From MED-G105 sp965263305 (GTDB taxonomy: Bacteria; Pseudomonadota; Alphaproteobacteria; Caulobacterales; Parvularculaceae): DNA of 64,000 nucleotides. Under the pieces are notes generated by a model that was given only the letters and a program-made list of their open reading frames with translations, made no database searches and had not been told where the DNA came from. Both the position numbers and the translations under genes were made by a program. The stretch is taken from assembly GCA_965263305.1 (NCBI GenBank), contig OZ253666.1, positions 1,984,001 through 2,048,000 of the forward strand. The letters run 5' to 3'. Shown here one piece after another: positions 9,208 to 15,171 of this stretch. Every line of letters starts with the position of its first letter. Positions within the stretch are counted from its first letter, which is position 1.

Positions 9208-10305
9208 ATGCGTCCATTTTTTCTGATGACTGTTTCTGGGGCCATTCTAAGTGTGGCTCTCGGGGCCTGCGCAACTGCGGGCGGGACAACGCAATCGGCT
9301 GATGTGGCTGCTGATACGGCCGACGCCGTTGAAACGGTGGGCGTGGCCGCTGACACCACAGCTGAGGTGACCGCCGCGTCTGCCGTGGAAGAGATCACCG
9401 CGCAAAATGCCGCGCTGAAGCAGCCGGCCGCGCCCGATGCCTTGCCGGCCCATGAGGAAGCCTCCCTCGCGCAAAAGGCCAAGTTCGCCGAAGCGATGCA
9501 AGAGGTCGCCGACCGCCAGCGCGTCTTCGACGCTGATTTAGAGGCGGTTCGCCTGTCGGGGAACTTCATCCAAAGCGGGTTGGTGTTCGGTGAAACGGTT
9601 CCGGGCGCCAAGGTCACCCTCGATGGCGAGCCGGTTATGGTGGGCGAAGATGGCCGCTTTGTATTTGGCTTTGGCCGTGACAGCGCCTTGTCGGCGCTCT
9701 TGGTGGCGACCCTGCCCGACGGGACGGTGGAACGGCGCGCCCTTGATATCGAAGACCGGGACTTCAAAGTCCAACGCATTAACGGCCTCGACCAATCGAA
9801 AGTCTCGGGCTTTACACCGGCGCAGTTGGAAAAAATCGGCGCCGACCGCAAGCTGAAGGACGCCGCCCGCGCCGCCACCCATCCTAAAGCCGACTGGGCC
9901 GAAGGGTTTGATTGGCCGGTTGCGGGCCGTATCAGTGGTGTTTTCGGCTCTCAAAGAATCCTCAACAATGAACCGAAACGCCCCCATTCGGGCGTCGATG
10001 TCGCCGCGCCGACGGGCACGCCCGTTTTGGCCCCCGCCTCGGGCATTGTGACACTCGCCGAAGACGACATGTATTTCGAGGGCGGGCTCATCTTCCTCGA
10101 TCACGGGCATTGGATGGAAAGCGCTTTCCTTCATTTGTCGCGGATTGATGTAGAGCCGGGCGAACGGGTCGAAAAAGGCCAGGTTATTGGCGCCGTCGGC
10201 TCCACGGGGCGCTCAACCGGCCCCCATCTCCACTGGAGCCTAAAGTGGCGAGGCCGTCTGGTGGACGCCCAGTTGGTGGCGGGCGAGATGCCGGACGAGG
10301 AGTAG
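9208..10305 (+). CDS. M23-family (LytM) peptidase lipoprotein
   Basis: The 365-residue protein has a lipoprotein signal with lipobox LGAC (Cys21), an Ala-rich region and coiled-coil-like stretch (residues ~60-115), a small beta domain (~115-200), and a C-terminal LytM domain (~235-360). The LytM metal motifs are intact: RPHSGVDVAAPTGTP (His and Asp ligands) and TGPHLHWSLKW (HxH). Such enzymes cleave peptide bridges in peptidoglycan; envelope location is inferred from the lipobox. With both metal motifs present it may be a true hydrolase rather than a degenerate activator. The mobile element begins 33 bp after its stop. Confidence 0.88.
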   Translation: MRPFFLMTVSGAILSVALGACATAGGTTQSADVAADTADAVETVGVAADTTAEVTAASAVEEITAQNAALKQPAAPDALPAHEEASLAQKAKFAEAMQEVADRQRVFDADLEAVRLSGNFIQSGLVFGETVPGAKVTLDGEPVMVGEDGRFVFGFGRDSALSALLVATLPDGTVERRALDIEDRDFKVQRINGLDQSKVSGFTPAQLEKIGADRKLKDAARAATHPKADWAEGFDWPVAGRISGVFGSQRILNNEPKRPHSGVDVAAPTGTPVLAPASGIVTLAEDDMYFEGGLIFLDHGHWMESAFLHLSRIDVEPGERVEKGQVIGAVGSTGRSTGPHLHWSLKWRGRLVDAQLVAGEMPDEE

Positions 10306-10330
10306 GCGGTTCTGGCGCATTGCTGGCCGC

Positions 10331-10338
10331 CGGTAACC
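10331..10338. repeat. Left target-site duplication, CGGTAACC
   Basis: The 8-bp direct repeat CGGTAACC directly precedes the left inverted repeat of the element and recurs exactly after the right inverted repeat at 14644-14651. Eight-base duplications are usual for the IS1595 family. Confidence 0.9.
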
Positions 10339-10362
10339 CGGTATTATGGAGCAAACTCACCA
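10339..10362 (+). repeat. Left terminal inverted repeat of the IS1595-family element
   Basis: CGGTATTATGGAG, then CAAA, then CTCACCA. The complement of 14620-14643 reads CGGTATTATGGAG, TAGG, CTCACCA, giving 21 matches in 24. This is the expected transposase recognition end. Confidence 0.9.
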
Positions 10363-10374
10363 TTAATGGTTATT
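10355..10374. promoter_or_regulatory. Left subterminal operator-like site
   Basis: ACTCACC-ATTAAT-GGTTATT is the leftmost of four related 20-bp sites in the element (consensus AATAACC-N6-GGTTATT). It overlaps the inner end of the left inverted repeat and the stop codon of the DUF6471 gene. The core ACCATTAATGGT is a perfect 12-bp palindrome. A binding site for an element-encoded protein is inferred. Confidence 0.5.
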
Positions 10375-10666
10375 AACGCGGAAGCGTCGCCACGTTTATT
10401 TCCATGGCTTCCATGCATTGAAGAAAGAACGCGGCGCTAAAGCCTCCACGGCTTATTTTGTTCTCTAGGCCCTTTATGCTGATCTCGACACCCATAGCGG
10501 CAAGGCCTTCCGACAATGCAGCATAATCAGCCTTACGTTGCGCCATGGCATATTTAAGCAGCTTCTTTGCTTGATCCTCGAACTCTACATTGACGGGATT
10601 GTCTTTTCGTCCCGACGCCTTTGGAGGGGCTGCTTTTTGCTTTTTGCCTTGCGTCGCCGTCGCCAT
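10373..10666 (-). CDS. DUF6471-domain protein, IS1595-associated
   Basis: The 97-residue basic protein has a Lys-rich N-terminus (residues ~1-30) and a compact helical domain. Its C-terminal stretch GLENKISRGGFSAAFFLQCM matches the DUF6471 family as I know it, a small domain with helix-turn-helix-like character found beside IS1595 transposases. The ATG at 10666 has a GAGG ribosome site; an in-frame codon 22 residues upstream would place the start inside the promoter. It is divergent from the transposase gene. A TATAAT -10 box (10697-10702) partly overlaps the operator-like site at 10680-10699. A role in controlling transposition is inferred from location, not shown. Confidence 0.75.
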   Translation of the reverse strand: MATATQGKKQKAAPPKASGRKDNPVNVEFEDQAKKLLKYAMAQRKADYAALSEGLAAMGVEISIKGLENKISRGGFSAAFFLQCMEAMEINVATLPR

Positions 10667-10679
10667 GATTGCCTCAAAA

Positions 10680-10699
10680 AATAACCGATTTTGGTTATT
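10680..10699. promoter_or_regulatory. Central operator-like site A (perfect arms)
   Basis: AATAACC-GATTTT-GGTTATT has perfect 7-bp inverted arms. It lies between the DUF6471 start and its -10 box and overlaps the last three bases of that box, where a bound protein would block transcription. It is one of four related sites in the element. Confidence 0.55.
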
Positions 10700-10725
10700 A
10701 TAATCCTTGACGGCGATTCGGTCTA
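10697..10725 (-). promoter_or_regulatory. Predicted promoter of the DUF6471 gene
   Basis: Reading the minus strand, TAGACC (-35, 4 of 6 consensus) lies 17 bp before a perfect TATAAT (-10, 10697-10702). The initiation point falls inside operator-like site A. Confidence 0.5.
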
Positions 10726-10737
10726 CTGCCATATATT
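10707..10737 (+). promoter_or_regulatory. Predicted promoter of the transposase gene
   Basis: TTGACG (-35, 10707-10712) is followed after 17-19 bp by CATATATT containing the -10 box. Transcription would start about 10742, inside operator-like site B and ~20 bp before the transposase ATG. Confidence 0.5.
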
Positions 10738-10757
10738 AATAACCAAATATGGTGATT
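10738..10757. promoter_or_regulatory. Central operator-like site B
   Basis: AATAACC-AAATAT-GGTGATT has arms matching at 6 of 7 positions. It lies directly after the transposase -10 region and ends 4 bp before the start codon, mirroring site A in the divergent direction. Confidence 0.55.
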
Positions 10758-10761
10758 TAAT

Positions 10762-11733
10762 ATGGCTCAGCACTTCTTACTTTCTCCCGCCGCGAAAACG
10801 CTTTCACTAGCTAAAGTCCTTCGCATGTCCGAAGAATCCGCAAGGGAAGCATTCCAAGCGATCCGCTGGGCTTCAACCAATGGCGAGCCCGTTTGCCCAT
10901 CATGCGGTTGTGTTGATCACTACAATCTCAAAACCCGCCCGGTTTGGAAGTGCAAGGGCTGCAACAAGCAATTCAGCGTTACGTCAGGGACGATTTTCCA
11001 TAGCCGCAAACTCAGCGTTCGCGATATCCTTGGTGCAATTGCGATATTCACGAACGGTGCAAAGGGCGTCTCGGCGCTTCAATTGTCCCGCGACCTATCA
11101 ATCGACTACAAAACCGCGTTCGTTCTTTGTCACAAAATGCGCGAAGCGATAGAGCTTGCGCGTAAAGGCGGCGCCCTCAAAGGCGATGTAGAAATCGATG
11201 GCGCTTACTTTGGCGGATACGTGAAGCCCGCCAATAAGCGAGAAGACCGCAAAGATCGCCGCCGCAAGGTTCACCAATCCGGAAAGCGCCAAGTTGTCGT
11301 TGCCGCGCGTGAACGTGGCGGGCGTACCGTAACCGCCGTTGCAGCCCGTGAGGTCGAAGGCGTCGCTATTGCGCGGAACAACGTTGCCAGAGGCTCCACC
11401 ATTCACGCCGATGAGGCGTCGCACTGGGACAAGCTTGCAGCGCAATTCCCGATAAAGCGCGTGAACCACCAGAAAGAGTACTCAGGCGAAACCAACACCA
11501 ACCAAGCCGAAAGCTTCTTTTCCCGCATCCGCCGCGCCGAAATTGGCGTTCATCATCGGATTTCAGGGGATTACCTAGGCGCATACGCCGCTGAAATGGC
11601 GTGGCGTGAAGACAATCGCCGCCAGTCAAATGGTAATCAGTTTGCGATGATAACAGCTTCTGCGGTTTCTGCAGGGAAGTCTGAGAAGTGGTGCGGGTAT
11701 TGGCAAAAATCGAATTCCATGACAAACAAGTAA
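10762..11733 (+). CDS. IS1595-family transposase
   Basis: The 323-residue enzyme has an N-terminal zinc ribbon (Cys45, Cys48, Cys64, Cys67) followed by an RNase H-like DDE domain. Likely catalytic residues are Asp146 (EIDGAYFGG), Asp217 (IHADEA) and a third acidic residue near Glu250 in TNQAESFFSR, the usual IS1595 arrangement. It cuts and joins the element's ends in DNA transposition. The frame is intact with no premature stop. The N-terminal part (FQAIRWASTNGEPVCPSCG) and the GGYVKP and GDYLGAY motifs are typical of the family. It is divergent from the DUF6471 gene, and the passenger gene follows on the same strand after 27 bp, so the two are probably co-transcribed. Confidence 0.95.
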   Translation: MAQHFLLSPAAKTLSLAKVLRMSEESAREAFQAIRWASTNGEPVCPSCGCVDHYNLKTRPVWKCKGCNKQFSVTSGTIFHSRKLSVRDILGAIAIFTNGAKGVSALQLSRDLSIDYKTAFVLCHKMREAIELARKGGALKGDVEIDGAYFGGYVKPANKREDRKDRRRKVHQSGKRQVVVAARERGGRTVTAVAAREVEGVAIARNNVARGSTIHADEASHWDKLAAQFPIKRVNHQKEYSGETNTNQAESFFSRIRRAEIGVHHRISGDYLGAYAAEMAWREDNRRQSNGNQFAMITASAVSAGKSEKWCGYWQKSNSMTNK

Positions 11734-11760
11734 CAATAAAAAATATGCGGGGAGGTTCCA

Positions 11761-12969
11761 GTGTTTATAACGTCGCTGGCTGGTCTAATAGCGCCAGTCA
11801 TATTTTTAAGTCACTTTGTGAATTCGTATAGATCTACAGGGGCGTTCTTTACAATTTTTTTAGGTGGAGTGCTTTCTGCAACTCAAATTGCAGTTCTTAC
11901 TAATTACCATGAAATGCCAGAGCTAGTCTTTGCAAATTATTCATTATATTTCATTGCAGGATGTTTATTAGCTTTGGTGATACTATCAATTTCTTTACGT
12001 TTGCGGAGTGAACTTTCTAAACACAAGCCCCATTTCAATTTTTTAGGCCCTAAAGTGCCTTTAGATGGTCGCGTATCTATTATTTTTTTGGTATGGTTGA
12101 TCATTATAATGATGACCCAACTTTTTGGATTCTTCGAAGCTATCAACAGGCCAATTGTTTCGGAAAGTTTTTACGCATCTTGGTGTCAAGACGTATTGTT
12201 TTTTACTATAATGGGCTTCGCGGTATTAATGGTGACACTTAGAGTGCCGCACGATGAAGATTTTACAATTCGGCTGGGCATTTTATTCCCGATGCTTAGC
12301 GGCAGCGCATTGGAAAGCGTTTCCGAAAACGTTAAGCCATTCGGATACGTCAATAAAAAACTAAGCAGAAAAATCATAGTGAAAGAGTATTCTGAACGCC
12401 ACCAAGCATACTTGGTTGAATTCGAAATAACAAATGAGTTGGAGAATGTTTTTGGTGATACCGTAGTAGAAGACACAACAAATGCAGCATTCACACCAGA
12501 TGATTTTTCCGACCTTTCAGATGACGCGCCGTTTCCGGTTGGCGAGTTTCATAGCATTAAAATTGGAAACGAACGGATGGGGTTTACAGAAAAAATCGTT
12601 GCTCCTTTGCAGATAAAACCAAGCATTGGTTATAGATCGTCTTTTCCTCTGTCGGTGCCTAGCGAAGGTTTGCACGTTGCAATTCGCTACTGGGCATGGA
12701 TAAGAGTTGGAGTAGAGCAGACATTTGAAACTAAGAGATTTTTAAGAAAACACGAGTGCACAATGGTAAATAGAATGCGTTGTGGGAGTGACATCTATTT
12801 CGAGTTATTGGGGCAGTCGGGGCCCGACCACTTGAAATACAACTCTGAGATAGCGGTTGGATCTCATATCGACCTTTCTCCAAATCAAAAAAGAGACCTA
12901 ATAAGGTTTAATCCTCCACCACAAGATCCACCCCCGGTTGAAAATGAGGCGTCAAGCCTTGAAGTATGA
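11761..12969 (+). CDS. Passenger multi-pass membrane protein of unknown function
   Basis: This 402-residue product has about five hydrophobic segments in the first 160 residues (roughly 3-20, 28-47, 59-79, 105-125, 143-160) and a soluble C-terminal region of ~240 residues rich in beta-prone sequence, ending in a Pro-rich tail (PPPQDPPPVENE). A GTG start with GGGGAGG 5 bp upstream is clear. Base composition is much more AT-rich than the surrounding chromosome and the transposase, so the cargo has a separate origin. I recognise no domain. A membrane effector of phage defence or a sensor is possible, but nothing in the sequence proves it. Confidence 0.75.
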   Translation: MFITSLAGLIAPVIFLSHFVNSYRSTGAFFTIFLGGVLSATQIAVLTNYHEMPELVFANYSLYFIAGCLLALVILSISLRLRSELSKHKPHFNFLGPKVPLDGRVSIIFLVWLIIIMMTQLFGFFEAINRPIVSESFYASWCQDVLFFTIMGFAVLMVTLRVPHDEDFTIRLGILFPMLSGSALESVSENVKPFGYVNKKLSRKIIVKEYSERHQAYLVEFEITNELENVFGDTVVEDTTNAAFTPDDFSDLSDDAPFPVGEFHSIKIGNERMGFTEKIVAPLQIKPSIGYRSSFPLSVPSEGLHVAIRYWAWIRVGVEQTFETKRFLRKHECTMVNRMRCGSDIYFELLGQSGPDHLKYNSEIAVGSHIDLSPNQKRDLIRFNPPPQDPPPVENEASSLEV

Positions 12970-13369
12970 TGGATAAGGGGCCAACTTCAAAGCCAGCGCA
13001 CTTTTTGACGGTCGTTCGTGAGTTGTTAACTATTTCGATTTGATATATGCGTGACAAGAAGTAGTTATATTGGAGATTGCTATGATTGGTAACGATACTG
13101 CCGTTTAGCTAATGCTCGGGGGGGAGAAAATAGCAAGTCTATATCATTTTCCACCTACCTCCGTCGCCCCTTGTCGCGAGCAAGGAACAGCGCCATATTG
13201 GTTGTGGAGCCGACCTATAACTAGGCCGGCCCCGGTCTTTTGCGGCGACTCTCCGCTCAATTGAGCGACTTTAACGCCTCTGCGGGAGAGGGGGATGTCA
13301 TTTCTCCCAAACCCGGTAGCCCTTCGGAATGTTGCTCCGACGGGTTTTCTTTAGTCTTTGGGGCTATCC
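12970..13369. other. Intergenic stretch inside the element
   Basis: This 400-bp stretch has no convincing gene. It holds an AT-rich first part, a GC-rich part with many short repeats, and a terminator-like hairpin at 13309-13350. The tRNA-like T-arm lies just beyond its right edge (13384-13411). Confidence 0.6.
13309..13350 (+). terminator. Predicted intrinsic terminator
   Basis: AAACCCG (13309-13315) pairs with CGGGTTT (13341-13347), with an inner CGGA/TCCG stem and a T-rich 3' side (TTTTCTTT). It could end transcription from the passenger membrane-protein gene. Confidence 0.45.
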
Positions 13370-13927
13370 CTAAGACGAATTTTGGATGGAGGCGTCGGGA
13401 TTCGAACCCGAAGAAGCATGGATAGGAAGCCCGCTCCCGGACCGACCCGCCCCCTCTGTTTTTGAATGCCCCGCCACTTTGGCGGGGTTTTCTTTTGAAA
13501 CTGGGACATCACGCCCCTGAACGTGTTCGCGAGCGCGAGTCATTGGCGATTTCAGCGTTGCAATCGCCCACCTCATGTTGCTGCGCCGCTCGATTTTTCC
13601 GTCATGAGCCAATCTACTTAGTTGGGGTGAAAGGCATTCTCTTTTCACCTTGCGCCCGAAACGAGAGTCTAATTGCTCTTGAATTTCTTTGGCCTTCATT
13701 CCGCTGGCGTTGGCATCCAGGATCTTTAGAATTTGCTGCTTTATCGTCAGCGGGCGGGTATCTGGCTGAAGCCCGCCGCTAACGGGGCGCTCGAATTGAT
13801 CCGCCGCCTTGGCTGCGGACAGCTGAACAAGTTCGCGCTTTAGTTCGTTCGCTTGATCGCTCAGGCGCGCCAGTTCCGCGCGAACCTCTTTTGTCCGCCT
13901 GTCAATAAAGTCGTTTGTTGTTTCCAT
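13370..13927 (-). CDS. Coiled-coil plus winged-helix protein (element passenger)
   Basis: Up to 185 residues. Residues ~1-45 form a charged coiled coil (RTKEVRAELARLSDQANELK). Residues ~60-125 look like a winged helix with LTIKQQILKILDANASGMKA, a recognition-helix-like CLSPQLSRLAHDGKIERR and a wing ending RWAI. The ATG at 13927 is used; a GTG four codons earlier is possible. The last ~60 residues run through a terminator hairpin (13469-13496) and a tRNA-like fragment, so the original stop has probably been lost and this tail may not be meaningful. A palindrome at 13942-13956 sits just upstream. It shares its architecture with the gene at 14087-14575. A DNA-binding regulator is the likely role. 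Confidence 0.65.
   Translation of the reverse strand: METTNDFIDRRTKEVRAELARLSDQANELKRELVQLSAAKAADQFERPVSGGLQPDTRPLTIKQQILKILDANASGMKAKEIQEQLDSRFGRKVKRECLSPQLSRLAHDGKIERRSNMRWAIATLKSPMTRAREHVQGRDVPVSKENPAKVAGHSKTEGAGRSGSGLPIHASSGSNPDASIQNSS
13384..13411 (-). other. tRNA-like 3' fragment (T-arm and acceptor strand)
   Basis: On the minus strand, a perfect 5-bp T-stem and T-loop (TCGGGTTCGAATCCCGA) is followed directly by CGCCTCCA, like the 3' end of a tRNA. Upstream, GGGGGCG could pair with the acceptor strand, but the total would be only ~67 nt and no D-arm or anticodon arm is evident. It is therefore called a fragment, not a tRNA gene. Confidence 0.45.
13469..13496 (+). terminator. Strong intrinsic terminator hairpin
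   Basis: CCCCGCC-ACTTT-GGCGGGG followed by TTTTCTTTT is a perfect 7-bp stem with a T-tract on the plus strand. It lies within the read-through tail of the minus-strand gene at 13370-13927, which argues that the tail is not ancestral coding sequence. Confidence 0.65.
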
Positions 13928-13941
13928 AACGATAAACACTT

Positions 13942-13956
13942 CTCTCGATTCGAGAG
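13942..13956. promoter_or_regulatory. Palindrome upstream of the winged-helix gene
   Basis: CTCTCGA-T-TCGAGAG is a 15-bp perfect inverted repeat with a 1-base centre. It ends 15 bp before the ATG of the minus-strand winged-helix gene, a position suiting an autoregulatory operator. The motif differs from the four AATAACC-type sites. Confidence 0.4.
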
Positions 13957-14086
13957 GCCGCGTAATTGGCGCGCAATAAAAAAAGCATCGAAATTACCAA
14001 TTGTGGAAAAGTAATCGATTTCATTCTGATTCTGTGGAAAACTTCCCGTGCTTACACTCTCCATCATGCGCCAGTTCGACTACAGC

Positions 14087-14575
14087 CTAGTCGGAACTAA
14101 AAAGCCCGCCTTCCTCAACGCTGCTGGCAATCTTCCAACAACGGCGTGTAGTCGAAGGCGTCTCGCCATTAACAATCGCACGCTCAACAAGTCCTTGGCG
14201 GACGCATGAGCTGATTGAGCTGCTGATGCGACGCCCGGCGGTAAATATGGACTTCTCGCCAATCTCTATACCGCGCCCCTCTATCCAGGCTTCACAAAGT
14301 TGGCGGGTTGTCAGAGGCTCACTCGCTTCTCTGAGCGCCGATAAGACAAACGTTTTCACCGACCCACGCGCAGCGCGCGGCGACGTAACATGAGCCTTCA
14401 TTTTGTATTCGTGGGCCGTGGGGTCGAAGATGAGAATGCAAGCCGACAAATGCTCAATATCCGCATTGAGGCGTTGCAGCTCGCTGACATACTTCTTTCG
14501 AAGCGCGGTGAGTTCTTTGTGTTTTGCCTTGAGTCCGGAGACCGTGTTCGGGCGTTCATATTGAGGCTGGTCCAT
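14087..14575 (-). CDS. Coiled-coil plus winged-helix protein with leaderless-type start
   Basis: The 162-residue protein has an N-terminal coiled coil (residues ~10-45, with LKAKHKELTALRKKYVSELQ), a conserved-looking LIFDPTAHEYK segment, and a helical winged-helix-like domain (~70-150) with SEPLTTRQLCEAWIEGRG and RRISSSISSCVRQGLVERA. I associate this type (MDQPQYE..NTVSGLxAK start) with small mobile-element proteins in alphaproteobacteria. The ATG at 14575 lies only 5 bp after a -10 box, so the mRNA would have little or no leader. The gene begins ~45 bp inside the right inverted repeat. A regulatory DNA-binding role is inferred. Confidence 0.65.
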   Translation of the reverse strand: MDQPQYERPNTVSGLKAKHKELTALRKKYVSELQRLNADIEHLSACILIFDPTAHEYKMKAHVTSPRAARGSVKTFVLSALREASEPLTTRQLCEAWIEGRGIEIGEKSIFTAGRRISSSISSCVRQGLVERAIVNGETPSTTRRCWKIASSVEEGGLFSSD

Positions 14576-14580
14576 ACCTC

Positions 14581-14609
14581 AATATATTTAACCATAATTG
14601 GTTATTCAA
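14581..14609 (-). promoter_or_regulatory. Promoter with an operator in its spacer
   Basis: On the minus strand, TTGAAT (-35) and TATATT (-10) are separated by exactly 17 bp. The spacer is almost wholly the operator-like site at 14587-14606. The expected start of transcription coincides with the ATG of the winged-helix gene. Confidence 0.55.
14587..14606. promoter_or_regulatory. Right subterminal operator-like site
   Basis: TTTAACC-ATAATT-GGTTATT is the fourth copy of the element's 20-bp motif, 13 bp inside the right inverted repeat. It fills the promoter spacer of the winged-helix gene. Confidence 0.5.
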
Positions 14610-14619
14610 TAATTATTTT

Positions 14620-14643
14620 TGGTGAGCCTACTCCATAATACCG
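14620..14643 (-). repeat. Right terminal inverted repeat of the IS1595-family element
   Basis: The complement begins CGGTATTATGGAG, TAGG, CTCACCA and matches the left end at 21 of 24 positions. It is followed at once by the target duplication. Confidence 0.9.
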
Positions 14644-14651
14644 CGGTAACC
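14644..14651. repeat. Right target-site duplication, CGGTAACC
   Basis: Exact copy of 10331-10338. The bfd promoter region starts immediately after it, so the insertion point is about 107 bp before the bfd start codon. Confidence 0.9.
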
Positions 14652-14659
14652 AAAAATTC

Positions 14660-14678
14660 GTAATTGACAATCATTCTC
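14660..14678. promoter_or_regulatory. Candidate Fur-type iron box over the bfd promoter
   Basis: The complement matches the 19-bp Fur consensus GATAATGATAATCATTATC at 13 positions. It contains a perfect -35 hexamer TTGACA (14664-14669), with CATATA 17 bp on. Iron control of bfd/bfr is well known in bacteria, but alphaproteobacteria also use Irr and RirA, so the regulator is uncertain. Confidence 0.4.
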
Positions 14679-14757
14679 ACTAGCGCCATATAGGGATTAA
14701 GATTGCGAGTCAGTCGCAGTCATAATCGTTATGTCCAGCCGTATTGGCGGAGTGAGA

Positions 14758-14979
14758 ATGTACGTCTGCATTTGTAACGCGTTGAGAGACCGAGAGCTGC
14801 AAGCGGCGGCGCATGATGCCTGCGTCTCGTCGTCGACGCCCATGGTCGCCGATGTGTTCAAGCGCTGCGGGACGCGCCCGCAATGTGGTCGGTGTCTGCC
14901 TGATGTTGCGACGATGATTGATGACGCTCGGGCGGCCGCGCAATCCGATGATGCAGCGACGCCGTTGGCGGCTGAATAG
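14758..14979 (+). CDS. bfd: Bacterioferritin-associated ferredoxin
   Basis: The 73-residue [2Fe-2S] protein has cluster cysteines Cys4 and Cys6 (MYVCICNAL) and Cys43 and Cys46 (PQCGRC), the Bfd pattern. It passes electrons to bacterioferritin so that stored ferric iron is reduced and released. GGAG lies just before the ATG at 14758; an ATG 9 codons upstream in frame lacks such a site. The bfr gene follows 192 bp downstream on the same strand. A Fur-like box covers its promoter, and the mobile element ends 107 bp upstream. Confidence 0.9.
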   Translation: MYVCICNALRDRELQAAAHDACVSSSTPMVADVFKRCGTRPQCGRCLPDVATMIDDARAAAQSDDAATPLAAE

Positions 14980-15171
14980 CGTATCTTTCCTGCAAACAAT
15001 TCTGAGTAACGGGCGTTTCTGCGCGAGCGTCTTACTCGCATTCTTAACTGGCGGTTTTTTTTGCGTTTTTAGTGAAAAAAAATGCGCGAATGAAAACCGC
15101 TTGCAGAACTCTTCCTTGTACTGATCCGTAAAAATGGATACGCGTTGGGGTAACGGTAAAGGAGATTTCCC
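14980..15171. other. bfd-bfr intergenic region with hairpins
   Basis: Two inverted repeats are visible: GCGAG/CTCGC (15023-15039) and GCGGTTTT/AAAACCGC (15051-15100), the latter enclosing a second AT-rich stem. They could attenuate or process the transcript. A GGAGA ribosome site precedes bfr. Confidence 0.4.

Larger units (their letters stand above)
10339..14643. mobile_element. IS1595-family transposon with passenger genes (4305 bp)
   Basis: The boundaries come from 24-bp inverted repeats (CGGTATTATGGAG + 4 + CTCACCA; 21 of 24 identical) and an exact 8-bp flanking duplication. Inside are, left to right: a DUF6471 gene (-), the IS1595-type DDE transposase (+), an AT-rich gene for a multi-pass membrane protein (+), a 400-bp stretch with terminators and a tRNA-like fragment, and two coiled-coil/winged-helix genes (-). 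IS1595-family elements with passengers are known; this cargo is not one I recognise. The insertion separates the M23 peptidase gene from the bfd-bfr genes. Intact ends and transposase suggest it is recent and may still move. Confidence 0.9.

Noticed and set aside
13240..13425. Short plus-strand ORF with a DSNPKKHG ending
   Set aside because: Such endings are a known artefact of reading across tRNA-like 3' sequences in the wrong strand.
13384..13460. Possible complete tRNA gene on the minus strand
   Set aside because: The T-arm is perfect, but the span to a matching acceptor 5' strand is only ~67 nt and no D-arm or anticodon arm is visible.
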